Shown here: positions 27,438 through 36,740 of the stretch, piece by piece | How positions within the stretch are numbered: position 1 is the first letter of the stretch | How the letters are laid out: every line of letters begins with the position of its first letter | From: Picrophilus oshimae DSM 9789 | GTDB lineage: Archaea; Thermoplasmatota; Thermoplasmata; Thermoplasmatales; Thermoplasmataceae | Direction of reading: 5' to 3' | Length of the DNA: 64,000 nucleotides | Assembly: GCF_900176435.1 (NCBI RefSeq) | Contig: NZ_FWYE01000001.1 | Location: forward strand, 62,001 to 126,000 | Position numbers and translations under genes: made by a program | The notes under the pieces: generated by a model | Database searches by the model: none | Seen by the model: the letters and a program-made list of their open reading frames with translations, nothing else | Told to the model about the DNA's origin: nothing

Positions 27438-27921
27438 TTAAATCCCTCAATATATCAGTTACCATAGATTTTATTTCAGTATTTATAAATATGCATGCCA
27501 TACCTGTATCTGGTACACCATACACAACTAGTGTATTAATATCGCCATAAAAAATTATCGGTATTACGGCAAGATCCTCCTCACCATTTATTTCAATTCT
27601 TGTCTTTTTATTACTTTTTATTGATGATTCTATGGCCCTTATTAACGATAACGATATCGTTCCTGGCCTGTTTTCTATGGATATGGAATTTTCCCTATGA
27701 TTATATGTTTTCTCTCCGCGCTTCGTTTTTAGGTCAACAACCTCGATAAATATATCAAGACCTGCCCTTTCAAGGTTCTCTGTTGTTACATCGCCCACGG
27801 TTATGATCCTGCCACCATGTTTTTTAATATCATCAATGCTGCAAATACTATGTGAAAATTCTTTTATTTTATTTATGGACTCCTGGTTTAATACAAGGTC
27901 ATGATCGAACTTTAATTGCAT
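27424..27921 (-). CDS. GTP-dependent dephospho-CoA kinase (DUF359)
   Basis: A 165-residue DUF359 protein. Visible family motifs are [29 protein letters not shown], the [15 protein letters not shown] segment, and [15 protein letters not shown]. Members phosphorylate dephospho-CoA with GTP, the last step of CoA synthesis in many archaea that lack bacterial CoaE. It overlaps spt4 by 23 bp and rps24e by 14 bp. This placement between transcription and ribosomal genes recurs in archaea. Confidence 0.88.
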
Positions 27922-28093
27922 ACATACCAGGCTCGGTTATTCCGGCTCTTTTTGCTATTACAGAACCCTCAGGATCATTTACAATAACAAAGCCAAACCA
28001 CTCCTCTGTGGTCTTCTCATCGCCATGAACAGGGCAGAACTGGTCCGTGGTAAGCCTTTTACAGATCTTGCATGCAAGATACTGCTTTTTCAC
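27899..28093 (-). CDS. spt4: Transcription elongation factor Spt4
   Basis: A 64-residue Spt4 (formerly RpoE''). The zinc site is made by CKICKRL and FCPVHG with EEWFGFVIVNDPEGSVIAK following, and it ends in GMYAIKVRS. Spt4 pairs with the Spt5 NGN domain and makes RNA polymerase processive. It overlaps rpo7 by 4 bp and the kinase gene by 23 bp. Confidence 0.95.
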   Translation of the reverse strand: MKKQYLACKICKRLTTDQFCPVHGDEKTTEEWFGFVIVNDPEGSVIAKRAGITEPGMYAIKVRS

Positions 28094-28677
28094 TGTGTTT
28101 CACCCCTTTTAATTGTTCTTGTCGTCCAGTTCTCCTTTCCAAGGCCGGGCTGTTTTGCAGTAAGTCCTATCTTTGCATCCTCTATTGATGATGATGACAG
28201 GTTCATTGCCACTATCCTAACACGTATCTTATCGCCGATCTTAAGATCCTCCTTCGTATCCCTGCCAACAAACCTCTGATTTGCCATGTCTATATTTATT
28301 ATATCATCCATGATCTGGCTTATGTGCAGAAGCCCCTCAAACGGGCCGAACTTGACAAAGGCCCCGAACTTCTGTATTGAGATAACAACGCCGTCAACAA
28401 CCTCATGCATTTTTGGATAGTAGGCTATGGCAGTGTAAACAACATCCTGGTAAACCCCGCCGTCACCATGTACTATGGTTCCATCACCAACCAGCTCTAT
28501 ATTTTCTATTGAGACAATAAAACATTTGCCCATGTTTCTGCCGGTGGAATCATTTATATCGACAAGCTTTCCAACGAGGTTCCTTTTAGTGATTTCAAGC
28601 ACTGCCTCCCTGTAATCATCACCGAGGAGCTCTGGCGGAACCCTTGCAACGTAATCATTTTCCAAAGAGATGTACAT
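28090..28677 (-). CDS. rpo7: RNA polymerase subunit Rpo7 (RpoE')
   Basis: A 195-residue RPB7-type stalk subunit. The N-terminal tip domain (MYISLENDYVARVPPELLG) is followed by an S1/OB RNA-binding domain, with GVVISIQKFGAFVKFGPFEGLLHISQ characteristic. With Rpo4 it forms the stalk that guides RNA and aids promoter opening. It is the first gene of a tightly overlapping five-gene operon and starts 93 bp from the convergently arranged cydB stop. Confidence 0.95.
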   Translation of the reverse strand: MYISLENDYVARVPPELLGDDYREAVLEITKRNLVGKLVDINDSTGRNMGKCFIVSIENIELVGDGTIVHGDGGVYQDVVYTAIAYYPKMHEVVDGVVISIQKFGAFVKFGPFEGLLHISQIMDDIINIDMANQRFVGRDTKEDLKIGDKIRVRIVAMNLSSSSIEDAKIGLTAKQPGLGKENWTTRTIKRGETQ

Positions 28678-28770
28678 AATTACCTACCATTAATGTATTG
28701 GATATTAATTTATCTGTATAAATATTTTCAATTAATATTTAATTTAAAGGCAAAATTATTAAAATAAAAT

Positions 28771-29748
28771 TTAATTTACATCCTTTATTTTTAGGCTGCC
28801 GTTGTTGTAAACAAAAGAGTATGCTATCATTAAGAGCGTTACACCTATACCGCCAGCAATGCTTAATATTATATTAAAGCCAAGCATTGGTGCTGGTGAT
28901 TCAAAGATTTTAACAGGGAATGCACCGGCTGCAATATAATTTACAGGGTACTCCAGGAAGAATATGCCTATGATCATTAAAACGAAGAAGAATGGCTTGT
29001 ATGATGCAAGGTACGTTGTTTTATCAAATATATAAAGTACCGGTATTATTATTCCTATTATTACAGGTATTAAAAGATAATCAATGCTGAGTAGCTTGTC
29101 GTTAAATGTTAAACCATAAAGACCATAGGCTGATATGATTATGCCTGCTATATTAAATAAAAGTGGCATGTACCTTTTTTCAGATGTCCTGTAGAAAACC
29201 ATTGAGAAACCGTACATTAATATCAGCGTGCCTGCAAAGAATAGATAAAAGTAAAAAGTTGAGAATAGTGGTACAAAATTAATGTATGATCCTGATAAAT
29301 TCGATGAATCAAGGTTTATGCCCTTTCCATAGATAAGTGCGGAGACGGCTATCAAAAAAACCGCGACCATTATAAAAGTTGCTATTGAATAGAACCTGTA
29401 TAAGTTCCTCTTATTTATGGATTTACCGTCCTTCCATAGGAACTCGGCGTATATTATCCATGCATTTCTTAGTATTAAAAAGGCAACAAAGATGCCAACA
29501 AGCGGTATTAAAAGGTATGATGAGATCGGAACTAATGATGAGTATATAAGCTCAAGCTCAACAACAAAGAAAACAATGAATGTACCTGTTATCTCCCATA
29601 CAGGAACTATGTGCTTTAAAACATTTTTCTCGTATCTCTCAAAGTTTTTTGAAATTATTGGATAAATTGCCATGAATTCCGATAATAAAAATGTTAGCAT
29701 TGATGCCAGAACAATCTTAAAAAATATCTCATTTTCATAGTATAACAA
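28771..29748 (-). CDS. cydB: Cytochrome bd-type oxidase subunit II
   Basis: A 325-residue membrane protein with about eight to nine hydrophobic helices, placed immediately after a CydA-type gene. Charged turns such as RNAWIIYAEFLWKDGKSINKRN and YRTSEKRYMP separate the helices. CydB carries no haem ligands and is poorly conserved, so the call rests mainly on gene order, length and topology. Together the pair would be a quinol oxidase reducing O2 to water. Confidence 0.8.
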   Translation of the reverse strand: MLYYENEIFFKIVLASMLTFLLSEFMAIYPIISKNFERYEKNVLKHIVPVWEITGTFIVFFVVELELIYSSLVPISSYLLIPLVGIFVAFLILRNAWIIYAEFLWKDGKSINKRNLYRFYSIATFIMVAVFLIAVSALIYGKGINLDSSNLSGSYINFVPLFSTFYFYLFFAGTLILMYGFSMVFYRTSEKRYMPLLFNIAGIIISAYGLYGLTFNDKLLSIDYLLIPVIIGIIIPVLYIFDKTTYLASYKPFFFVLMIIGIFFLEYPVNYIAAGAFPVKIFESPAPMLGFNIILSIAGGIGVTLLMIAYSFVYNNGSLKIKDVN

Positions 29749-29753
29749 TTATA

Positions 29754-31166
29754 TCACCTCATTCCAGCAGGTGTTGATTTCCCAACCTTTGAGAGGTCAT
29801 CATCTGCATGCCTTAGATCGTCCTCTATATTTGATACCTTAAGCACCTTGGCCATGAAATATAGCGTCAATGGTATTAGAACGATGTAAAAGATTATTAT
29901 TGCCATTCCAAGCGGAAACACCACAGGTGATGTTGATGCTGCCTGGCCTATGGTCATAACATAATACGGTGGTTTATCATAAAGTATTATGCCAGGTACC
30001 CTGCCAACCTCTGCCGTGTACCAGCCATCCTCCATTGTGTAAACGGCCATGCCTGAAAAGAACATTAAAGCCTTAAGCACGGATCTTTTATTTAATGGAT
30101 CCTTCTTCATGAAGTACATTATTACAACGATTAGCCAGAAGAATCCCATTAATACTCCGAAGCCGACCATTAGATCCAGTGTATCATGAACAAATGATGG
30201 CGGCCATACACTTGAAGGATATGATGAAAGTCCAGGTATGTATCCATGTCCAAATGTAAACGGATATGCAAGCAATGACTGTGCCAGTGGCAGATTAACA
30301 TAGTATGCAGGATGTCCGTTTATTATTACACCAAAGATGTGCTCAGGTGCACCGTATGTAACAGGAACCATGTCCTGCTCCAGGGCTGCATACTTTAATG
30401 GCTCAACAACCAGTAATGTATCAAGTTCGTTTGAACCACTGGCGCCAACTATTATTATATCTATTATTGCAATGACTGATAAAATTTTAAGCCCTGCGCT
30501 GTAAACAAGCCTCTCATCTGCACCCGATGATCTTAGATATTTGTATGCAAAATAGCCCAGGAGCATCATTGAACCTGCAAAGTATTCCACAGCATACATA
30601 TGGAACTGCTCCGCAAATGTTGATGGCTCCCAGAAAACCTTCCATGGGTTTACATCTGTTATAATTCCAGTTTTTAAATAATATGGAATGTTAAATGAGC
30701 CCTCTGGTGTGTTCATCCATGCATTTACGTCTGTTATCAATGCTGCAGATCCACCGGTGCCTACAAGCACGCCGATCGAGGTTAGCCAGTGGTTCCACCT
30801 GTTCTTAAAATTGTCCCAGAAGTAGACATACATCATTAATGTTATGGATTCCAATAGAAATGCAAAGACCTCTGCATAAAATGCTGACATTGCAACTGCC
30901 CCAACAACCTTCATAAACTCTGGCCAGAAGAGATAAAGCTCAACGGCCATAAAGATGCCTGAGGCCGTTCCCACGGCAAAGTTTATGACAAGGGCTGTTG
31001 ATGCCTTTCTTGCCAGTGTTAAAAAGTACCTGTTTTTGTATTTTATTCCGATAAATTCTGAGATTGTTATTAAAAGCGCAAGTCCAAGTGTTAACGTTAC
31101 CAAAAGTATGTGGGATGATATTGTATACGCAAACATGGCACTATCCCATACCGGATATGAAACCAT
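29754..31166 (-). CDS. cydA: Cytochrome bd-type oxidase subunit I
   Basis: 470 residues from MVSYPVWDSAMFAYTISSHI; the frame extends 27 codons further upstream but this Met fits the family. Many transmembrane helices are present. The conserved His in ISSHILLVTL is the expected high-spin haem ligand, the helix with AEQFHMYAVEYFAGSMM holds another likely haem ligand, and EDGWYTAEVGRVPG corresponds to the conserved GW..TE.GR region near the quinol site. The Q loop is short. The subunit II gene begins 5 bp downstream. Confidence 0.9.
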   Translation of the reverse strand: MVSYPVWDSAMFAYTISSHILLVTLTLGLALLITISEFIGIKYKNRYFLTLARKASTALVINFAVGTASGIFMAVELYLFWPEFMKVVGAVAMSAFYAEVFAFLLESITLMMYVYFWDNFKNRWNHWLTSIGVLVGTGGSAALITDVNAWMNTPEGSFNIPYYLKTGIITDVNPWKVFWEPSTFAEQFHMYAVEYFAGSMMLLGYFAYKYLRSSGADERLVYSAGLKILSVIAIIDIIIVGASGSNELDTLLVVEPLKYAALEQDMVPVTYGAPEHIFGVIINGHPAYYVNLPLAQSLLAYPFTFGHGYIPGLSSYPSSVWPPSFVHDTLDLMVGFGVLMGFFWLIVVIMYFMKKDPLNKRSVLKALMFFSGMAVYTMEDGWYTAEVGRVPGIILYDKPPYYVMTIGQAASTSPVVFPLGMAIIIFYIVLIPLTLYFMAKVLKVSNIEDDLRHADDDLSKVGKSTPAGMR

Positions 31167-31433
31167 AGTTATCGATTTATGATCGCATCCTCTAATAAAT
31201 ACTTTTTGATATAATATAAAAGATTTTTGTAATTGATAATGATACACAATTTATTTAAAAAATAATAAAAATATAAGCAGTAAGAAATATTATATAATTA
31301 ATAACGGCATAAAAAGTCCTAAAAGAATATTAAAAAATAAAAATCGTTAAATAATTGCATAATTAAATCATTGCCATAAAAAAATAAATGTTTAAAAACA
31401 GTATTATCATGAATAATTAATCAAAATTTGATT

Positions 31434-31592
31434 TTATGAAAATTCTTCCTCAAGCTCAAGCATCACCTCGCTTAGAACGTCCTCAAGTGTTAATCCGGTA
31501 TATTCCCTTAGACCACCCATTTCAGTTCTAAGCCTGGCAAGGTAACCATCCTCGGTCTTCTCAAATTCTATGTTGCAAAGGAGCTCTTCCAT
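31434..31592 (-). CDS. Small acidic protein, 52 residues, HicB-like pattern
   Basis: An ORF too short for usual cut-offs, reading MEELLCNIEFEKTEDGYLAR and then LRTEMGGLREYTGLTLEDVL plus a helical acidic tail. The pattern strand-DGYLARLR-strand-GLTLEDVLSEVM-helix recalls the antitoxin-type HicB fold (edG.y.a...GdTleEAl). No HicA-like toxin is next to it. Codon use looks coding and it fills a gap otherwise unexplained between cydA and the aminopeptidase. Function unknown. Confidence 0.55.
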   Translation of the reverse strand: MEELLCNIEFEKTEDGYLARLRTEMGGLREYTGLTLEDVLSEVMLELEEEFS

Positions 31593-31756
31593 ACTATCAC
31601 AAAAGTTTAGATAAACAAGATATTTAAAGATTTTTAAGCTCCAACATGCATTAATTTTTAAAAATTATAAATAAAATATCTTCTTAAAATCAGATTAAAA
31701 TCAAAATTTTTATTATATATAACAAAACATTATAACCATATAAAATATAACGTTTC

Positions 31757-34126
31757 ATGGATATTTTAAGTTATGAAATAACACTGGACATAAAAAATGA
31801 TCATAAATACACAGGGCATGAGATAATTACATTGGATGGCAACGAGGAAAAGCTAATATTAAATGAGTCTGGCCTTGTCATAGATGAAATAAAAGTGAAC
31901 AACAAAGAAAAAAATTACAAGTTTTACAGTGAAAATGATGAGCTCGTTGTAGACGGTATAATAACATCAAGATCTGTTGTTGAAATAAGGTTTCATGGTA
32001 AGATCCTGGAAAGCCTCGATGGTTTCTACGTGGCAAGGTACGGAGATAATGAGATGTACACAACCCAGTTTGAGGCAAGCAGTGCAAGAAGGATGTTTCC
32101 ATGCATAGATAATCCATCATACAAGGCCACTTTTAAAATCAGGGTTATAATTGACAAAGATTTAAGTGCAATATCAAACATGCCTGTAAAATCAGAGACC
32201 ATTGAAAATGGTAGAAAGATCGTTGAATTCCATGAAACCCCGAGGATGTCAACATATCTTATCTATCTTGGTATCGGCAGGTTTGAGGAAAAACATGATA
32301 AATACAAAAATATAGATATAATCCTTGCCGCTCCAGAGGGCAGGCTTACAGGTTCTGATTATCCAATGGAGATAGCAAAGAGATCCATAGAATTCTATGA
32401 AAATTACTTTGGAATAGATTACGTGCTGCCAAAGATGCATTTAATCTCTGTTCCTGAATTTGCAGCCGGTGCAATGGAGAACTGGGGTGCAATAACCTTT
32501 AGGGAGATATATCTTAATGTGGATTCGCACACGGGAAACTCTGTAAAAAAGGCCATAGCAGATGTCATAGCCCATGAGATAGCGCATCAGTGGTTCGGCG
32601 ACCTTGTTACAATGAAGTGGTGGAACGATCTCTGGCTAAATGAGAGCTTTGCAACCTTCATGTCATACAAGGCCATTGATAGTATGTATCCTGAGTTTGA
32701 CATGTTTGGTGACTTTGTTATAAGCGAGACGTCAGGCGCACTCTCCGGAGATTCTTTAATAAACTCGCATCCTATAGAGGTTGAGGTAAAGAACTCTGAT
32801 GAGATATCACAGATCTTCGATGAGATAAGCTATGGAAAGGGCGGTAGCATCCTAAGGATGATAAATAAATACATTGGTGATGAAAACTTTAAAAATGGAT
32901 TAAACAGGTATTTAACAAATTTTAAGTACAAAAATGCTGAGGGTACAGATCTCTGGGAGTATCTTGCAAAGACCTCAAATGAACCGGTACGTGAGATCAT
33001 GGAGTCCTTTATAAAGAGGAGCGGCTATCCCATGATAAGGGCATCAGTAAACGGTAAAAAATTGAGTCTAAAACAGGAGCGCTTTCTGCTAAATGGCTCT
33101 GATAACAGAATATGGAAGGTTCCGCTGACGATAAAATATAAAAATGGTATAAAGAGCATGCTTTTATCAAAGGATTATGATGAAATTGATTTAAACGGGG
33201 ATTTCATAAAGATTAATGCTGATGAATCTGGATTCTACAGGGTTTTATACGATGAGGCCTTCTACAATGATCTGGATTTAAAATATCTATCAAACCTTGA
33301 TGCCTGGGGCATTGTAAACGATGCGTATGCATTTCTTCTGGCAGATAGAATCGATATGAATTTATACAAAATGATAATAGAAAAGTTCTCTGAATTAAAG
33401 AATTACCTTGTAATAAACGAGATATCAAATGAACTGTTTAGATTGAAAACGATAATACCTGAGAACAGGTGGCTGCTTGAATACGGAAAGAAATACCACA
33501 GAATGATCCTTGATTATCTTGGTGATAAAAAACCGGGCGAGGACTTCAATGTATCCATAATAAGGGGAATTGTATCCTCCAGGCTTGCATTGTTCGATGA
33601 AGAATACGCAATGGAACTTGCAGAAAAAATAGATGATTTTGATAACATCGATGGCGATATGAATGCCTCTGTATTAAATGGATATGCCGTTGCATTAAAC
33701 GATGCTTCAAGATTAAGGGAAATGCTCAAAAAAACAGACAGTGATGAAACAAAGGTAAAGATAATAAATGCAATGGCGCTTACACATGGCGATAGGAATT
33801 TTAAAATCATTGAGGATGCAATGGCCACAGGAGATATTAAAAAACAGGACACAATGAGGTACTACATAAACGCAGCAATGAATCCAATGTCCAGAGAATA
33901 TATTTACGGTAAGCTGGATTACATTGTAAAGGAACTTTCAAGGATATTCGAGGGCTCTGGATACACATCAATGGTCATAGAATCGATAATACCTTACATA
34001 GGACTATCAATTGACATAAAGGAAAAGTTAAAATCCATTGAAACAAAAGAAATAAACAGGGGCATTAAAAAGGGTCTCGAGTACCTTGAGGTCTATTCAA
34101 GGCTTTATAATAAATATAAAATTTAA
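31757..34126 (+). CDS. Tricorn protease-interacting factor F2/F3 (M1 zinc aminopeptidase)
   Basis: A 789-residue M1-family aminopeptidase with GAMEN (238-242), the zinc motif HEIAH (273-277) and the third ligand in NESF (E296), followed by the long helical C-terminal domain. The 130-300 region closely resembles the Thermoplasma factors F2/F3, which trim peptides released by the tricorn protease to free amino acids. F2 and F3 cannot be told apart here. The tricorn gene itself is not in the window. The stop shares TTAA (34123-34126) with the convergent tldE stop. Confidence 0.92.
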   Translation: MDILSYEITLDIKNDHKYTGHEIITLDGNEEKLILNESGLVIDEIKVNNKEKNYKFYSENDELVVDGIITSRSVVEIRFHGKILESLDGFYVARYGDNEMYTTQFEASSARRMFPCIDNPSYKATFKIRVIIDKDLSAISNMPVKSETIENGRKIVEFHETPRMSTYLIYLGIGRFEEKHDKYKNIDIILAAPEGRLTGSDYPMEIAKRSIEFYENYFGIDYVLPKMHLISVPEFAAGAMENWGAITFREIYLNVDSHTGNSVKKAIADVIAHEIAHQWFGDLVTMKWWNDLWLNESFATFMSYKAIDSMYPEFDMFGDFVISETSGALSGDSLINSHPIEVEVKNSDEISQIFDEISYGKGGSILRMINKYIGDENFKNGLNRYLTNFKYKNAEGTDLWEYLAKTSNEPVREIMESFIKRSGYPMIRASVNGKKLSLKQERFLLNGSDNRIWKVPLTIKYKNGIKSMLLSKDYDEIDLNGDFIKINADESGFYRVLYDEAFYNDLDLKYLSNLDAWGIVNDAYAFLLADRIDMNLYKMIIEKFSELKNYLVINEISNELFRLKTIIPENRWLLEYGKKYHRMILDYLGDKKPGEDFNVSIIRGIVSSRLALFDEEYAMELAEKIDDFDNIDGDMNASVLNGYAVALNDASRLREMLKKTDSDETKVKIINAMALTHGDRNFKIIEDAMATGDIKKQDTMRYYINAAMNPMSREYIYGKLDYIVKELSRIFEGSGYTSMVIESIIPYIGLSIDIKEKLKSIETKEINRGIKKGLEYLEVYSRLYNKYKI

Positions 34127-35382
34127 AAACCCTTACTTATATTTATATTATTTACAAGTGCGTATGGCATTATCGATGGATGTATTTCATCCCACCATTT
34201 TACATTGACCCTTTCCCTTGACACTTCCTGAAGGTTTCCCAGTATGTTTATTATCGAGTCGCTTATTCTTATGCCTGAAACCGAGCCGACGATCTCACCG
34301 TATTTTATGTAAAAAACGCCATCCCTTGGAACTGTAGAGAATATGCCGGCACGCTGATCCTGAAACCTTGTGTACCAGGAATTGTTTATAAATATTCCGG
34401 TATCAATGTCATTTATAATATCAATATAGCTCCTTGATCCTGGCTCTATTGAGAGCTGCCATGGTACAGGATGTATTATTCCTGCGTTTCCTGTGGTTGC
34501 CGTGCCGGCCTTAACAGATGTTGAGTATGAATGAAGATATGTCTTTAATACCCCATGGTCTATAATTTTCTTGTTTGATGTTAATGTTCCCTCATCATCC
34601 ACGGGCCGGTATCCAATCCCGTTCATGTTCAATGGCTCGTCATTTAATGTTAGATTTTCAGGGCCGACCCTGGAATTTAAAAGATCAATGAATGGGCTGA
34701 TCCCTGCGTCTATATTATAATATGAAAAAAAATTTGAATTGTACGTCATTATTGTGCCAAGTGCATATGGCGATAATATAATATCATATTTCCCCTCATC
34801 TATATCTATTTTTTTACTGGTCTTTCTTGCAGTTTCAGCCGCAAGCTCACCGTACCTGTATGGATCTATATTGAATTTAAAACCTGTATGCACAGATTCC
34901 TGACCGCTGAAGCCATCCTTAAATGATCTTATAACGATCTCATAGCCACCGGTGATGTATTTTATATCATTGTAATTTGTAATCACACGATTTTTAAATT
35001 TCTTTTTATAAACCAGGCCCGCACTGCTGTCAGCACCGGAAAGTTTTGCGGAATCCACCATCTGTTTCATGATCTCATAGATCTCAAGATCATCCATTTC
35101 CATGTCTTTTTGTTCAAACGAGTAGTGCCTGTTGTTTATTCCATTGTAGGATGGATTCTCAACCGCATTTTTCATTAAAAATTCAATGTTATTTATATCA
35201 TTTTTATTTTGAATCTCGATGTTGACAATCCTCCTGCCACTTGCGGCAAAGATATTATATAAATGATCTGACCAAACATTGTTTAAATCACATTCATTGT
35301 TTGAGAATCTTATCTCATCTATATCATAATATGATTCGTTGACGGAGTATTCATCAGCATACTTTTTTATCTCATCAATCAT
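34123..35382 (-). CDS. tldE: TldE/PmbA-family protein
   Basis: 419 residues from MIDEIKKYADEYS; the open frame continues upstream into tldD, but this Met is 5 bp after the tldD stop and fits the family. TldE lacks the zinc motif and pairs with TldD to form a heterodimeric metalloprotease that degrades unfolded peptides. Family features include YDIILSPYALGTIMTYNS and a C-terminal GEIVGSVSGIRISDSI. It is the last gene of a six-gene operon led by smc. Confidence 0.9.
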   Translation of the reverse strand: MIDEIKKYADEYSVNESYYDIDEIRFSNNECDLNNVWSDHLYNIFAASGRRIVNIEIQNKNDINNIEFLMKNAVENPSYNGINNRHYSFEQKDMEMDDLEIYEIMKQMVDSAKLSGADSSAGLVYKKKFKNRVITNYNDIKYITGGYEIVIRSFKDGFSGQESVHTGFKFNIDPYRYGELAAETARKTSKKIDIDEGKYDIILSPYALGTIMTYNSNFFSYYNIDAGISPFIDLLNSRVGPENLTLNDEPLNMNGIGYRPVDDEGTLTSNKKIIDHGVLKTYLHSYSTSVKAGTATTGNAGIIHPVPWQLSIEPGSRSYIDIINDIDTGIFINNSWYTRFQDQRAGIFSTVPRDGVFYIKYGEIVGSVSGIRISDSIINILGNLQEVSRERVNVKWWDEIHPSIMPYALVNNINISKGF

Positions 35383-35387
35383 AAAAA

Positions 35388-36740
35388 TCACTTTATGTAA
35401 AGGTTCCTCAACCTTAAATGGGGGCCGCCCATCCATACCGGCACCCCCTGCTCCGGATCGCCCTTGCCGCATGTGCCGGCGCTGAACTCAAGATCATTGC
35501 CAACGGCATCTATGGATGAATAGAAATTAACAGTGTTCGTTTCAATAACAGGCCTTCTAACCCTGTTTTCTATTCTTCCGTTCTTTATTATATATGCCTC
35601 CTTGCCAACGTACTTTTCATTGAATCTTAAATCATCTATGTTCCATTCAGTAAATGATTTTATGTAAACACCATTTTTTATGTCTTCAATAAGCTCGTCA
35701 AATTTGTAATCTCCGGGCTCTATGTATGTTGTGCTCATCCTTGCAAGCGGCTCCATATTCCATGATGATGATCTCCCGCCGCCGTTTGATCTCTGAGATA
35801 AAATACCGGCACTCTCCCTGTTTAGTATGTATTCATTAACCATGCCATTTTTGTAAAGGTATCTCTTTTTTGCAGGTGAACCCTCATCGTCGTAAAGATA
35901 GAAACCATAGCTGTTTTTTATTTCTGGATCATCAACAACGTTAACGTGCTCGCTGCCAATCCTCATTTTTTTATTTATAAATGATTTCCCTGCCTGTGCA
36001 GCCTCCCTGCCAATGATTCGATCATATTCCATTGGATGGCCTGCGGATTCATGTGCAACTATGCCTGATATTTCCGGACCAACCATGACATCGTATCTTC
36101 CAGGTTCAATCCTGTTCGATTTCAATGACATTTTAAGTGAATTAATATCATTTTTTATTCTTTCATCAAGATTTAAATTATAAATATAATCATAGCCGCC
36201 CGTGCAGCCGTACTCCTGAAATGATTCCTCAAAGTCACCTGAATCCTCTATTCCAGCCATATAAAAATAGAATATTCTTGAATATTCAGATTTTATCTCT
36301 GATCCGGATGTGTTTAAGTATATTTCATTAACCCTTGTCTCGTTCAGGCCATTTATTCTTACAGATGCATCATTTTCAAGCATTAACCTGTCAAGATCCA
36401 TTAAAAATGAGATCTTTTCGCTTAAATCAACATCATCGATTTTCCTTTTCCCAAGGCAGTTCCAGGATGATTTTATTCCACCGGATTCGTCAATAATATT
36501 CTTTCCAGGCATCATCGATTTTTTTATTGCAACGTCGATTTTGTCTCTATCGAAGTCAGTTATATAGGCCATTGCGATTGAATTGTTTATAACGCGAACA
36601 GCGTATCCAGATGATGACGATCTTTCTATTCCCTGGAACTCGCCGTTTCTTACATTAAAATAATCATCGTTCATTGATATGTATCTTACATCGGCATATC
36701 TTGACCTCTTTGATGCATAATCCAGGATCTTATCAATCAT
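35388..36740 (-). CDS. tldD: TldD-family metalloprotease
   Basis: 450 residues with the TldD zinc motif HESAGH (230-235, HExxxH) in GIVAHESAGHPMEYDRI, followed by the long-known IGREAAQAGKSFI segment and VVDDPEIKNSYGF. TldD supplies the active site of the TldD/TldE peptidase. Its start overlaps the stop of the CBS gene by 4 bp (ATGA), and tldE begins 5 bp after its end. The neighbouring convergent tricorn factor suggests a local cluster for peptide breakdown. Confidence 0.93.
   Translation of the reverse strand: MIDKILDYASKRSRYADVRYISMNDDYFNVRNGEFQGIERSSSSGYAVRVINNSIAMAYITDFDRDKIDVAIKKSMMPGKNIIDESGGIKSSWNCLGKRKIDDVDLSEKISFLMDLDRLMLENDASVRINGLNETRVNEIYLNTSGSEIKSEYSRIFYFYMAGIEDSGDFEESFQEYGCTGGYDYIYNLNLDERIKNDINSLKMSLKSNRIEPGRYDVMVGPEISGIVAHESAGHPMEYDRIIGREAAQAGKSFINKKMRIGSEHVNVVDDPEIKNSYGFYLYDDEGSPAKKRYLYKNGMVNEYILNRESAGILSQRSNGGGRSSSWNMEPLARMSTTYIEPGDYKFDELIEDIKNGVYIKSFTEWNIDDLRFNEKYVGKEAYIIKNGRIENRVRRPVIETNTVNFYSSIDAVGNDLEFSAGTCGKGDPEQGVPVWMGGPHLRLRNLYIK

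Noticed and set aside
31167-31247. 27-residue extension of CydA
   Set aside because: CydA proteins begin just before the first helix carrying the haem-ligand His, and the Met at 31166 gives that layout.
31248-31433. Possible small RNA or attenuator upstream of cydA
   Set aside because: Only A/T-rich low-complexity sequence is seen, with no stable stem or conserved box.
35383-35472. 30-residue N-terminal extension of TldE
   Set aside because: It lies inside the end of tldD and is Gly/Arg-rich, unlike the family. The ATG at 35382, 5 bp after the tldD stop, is preferred.
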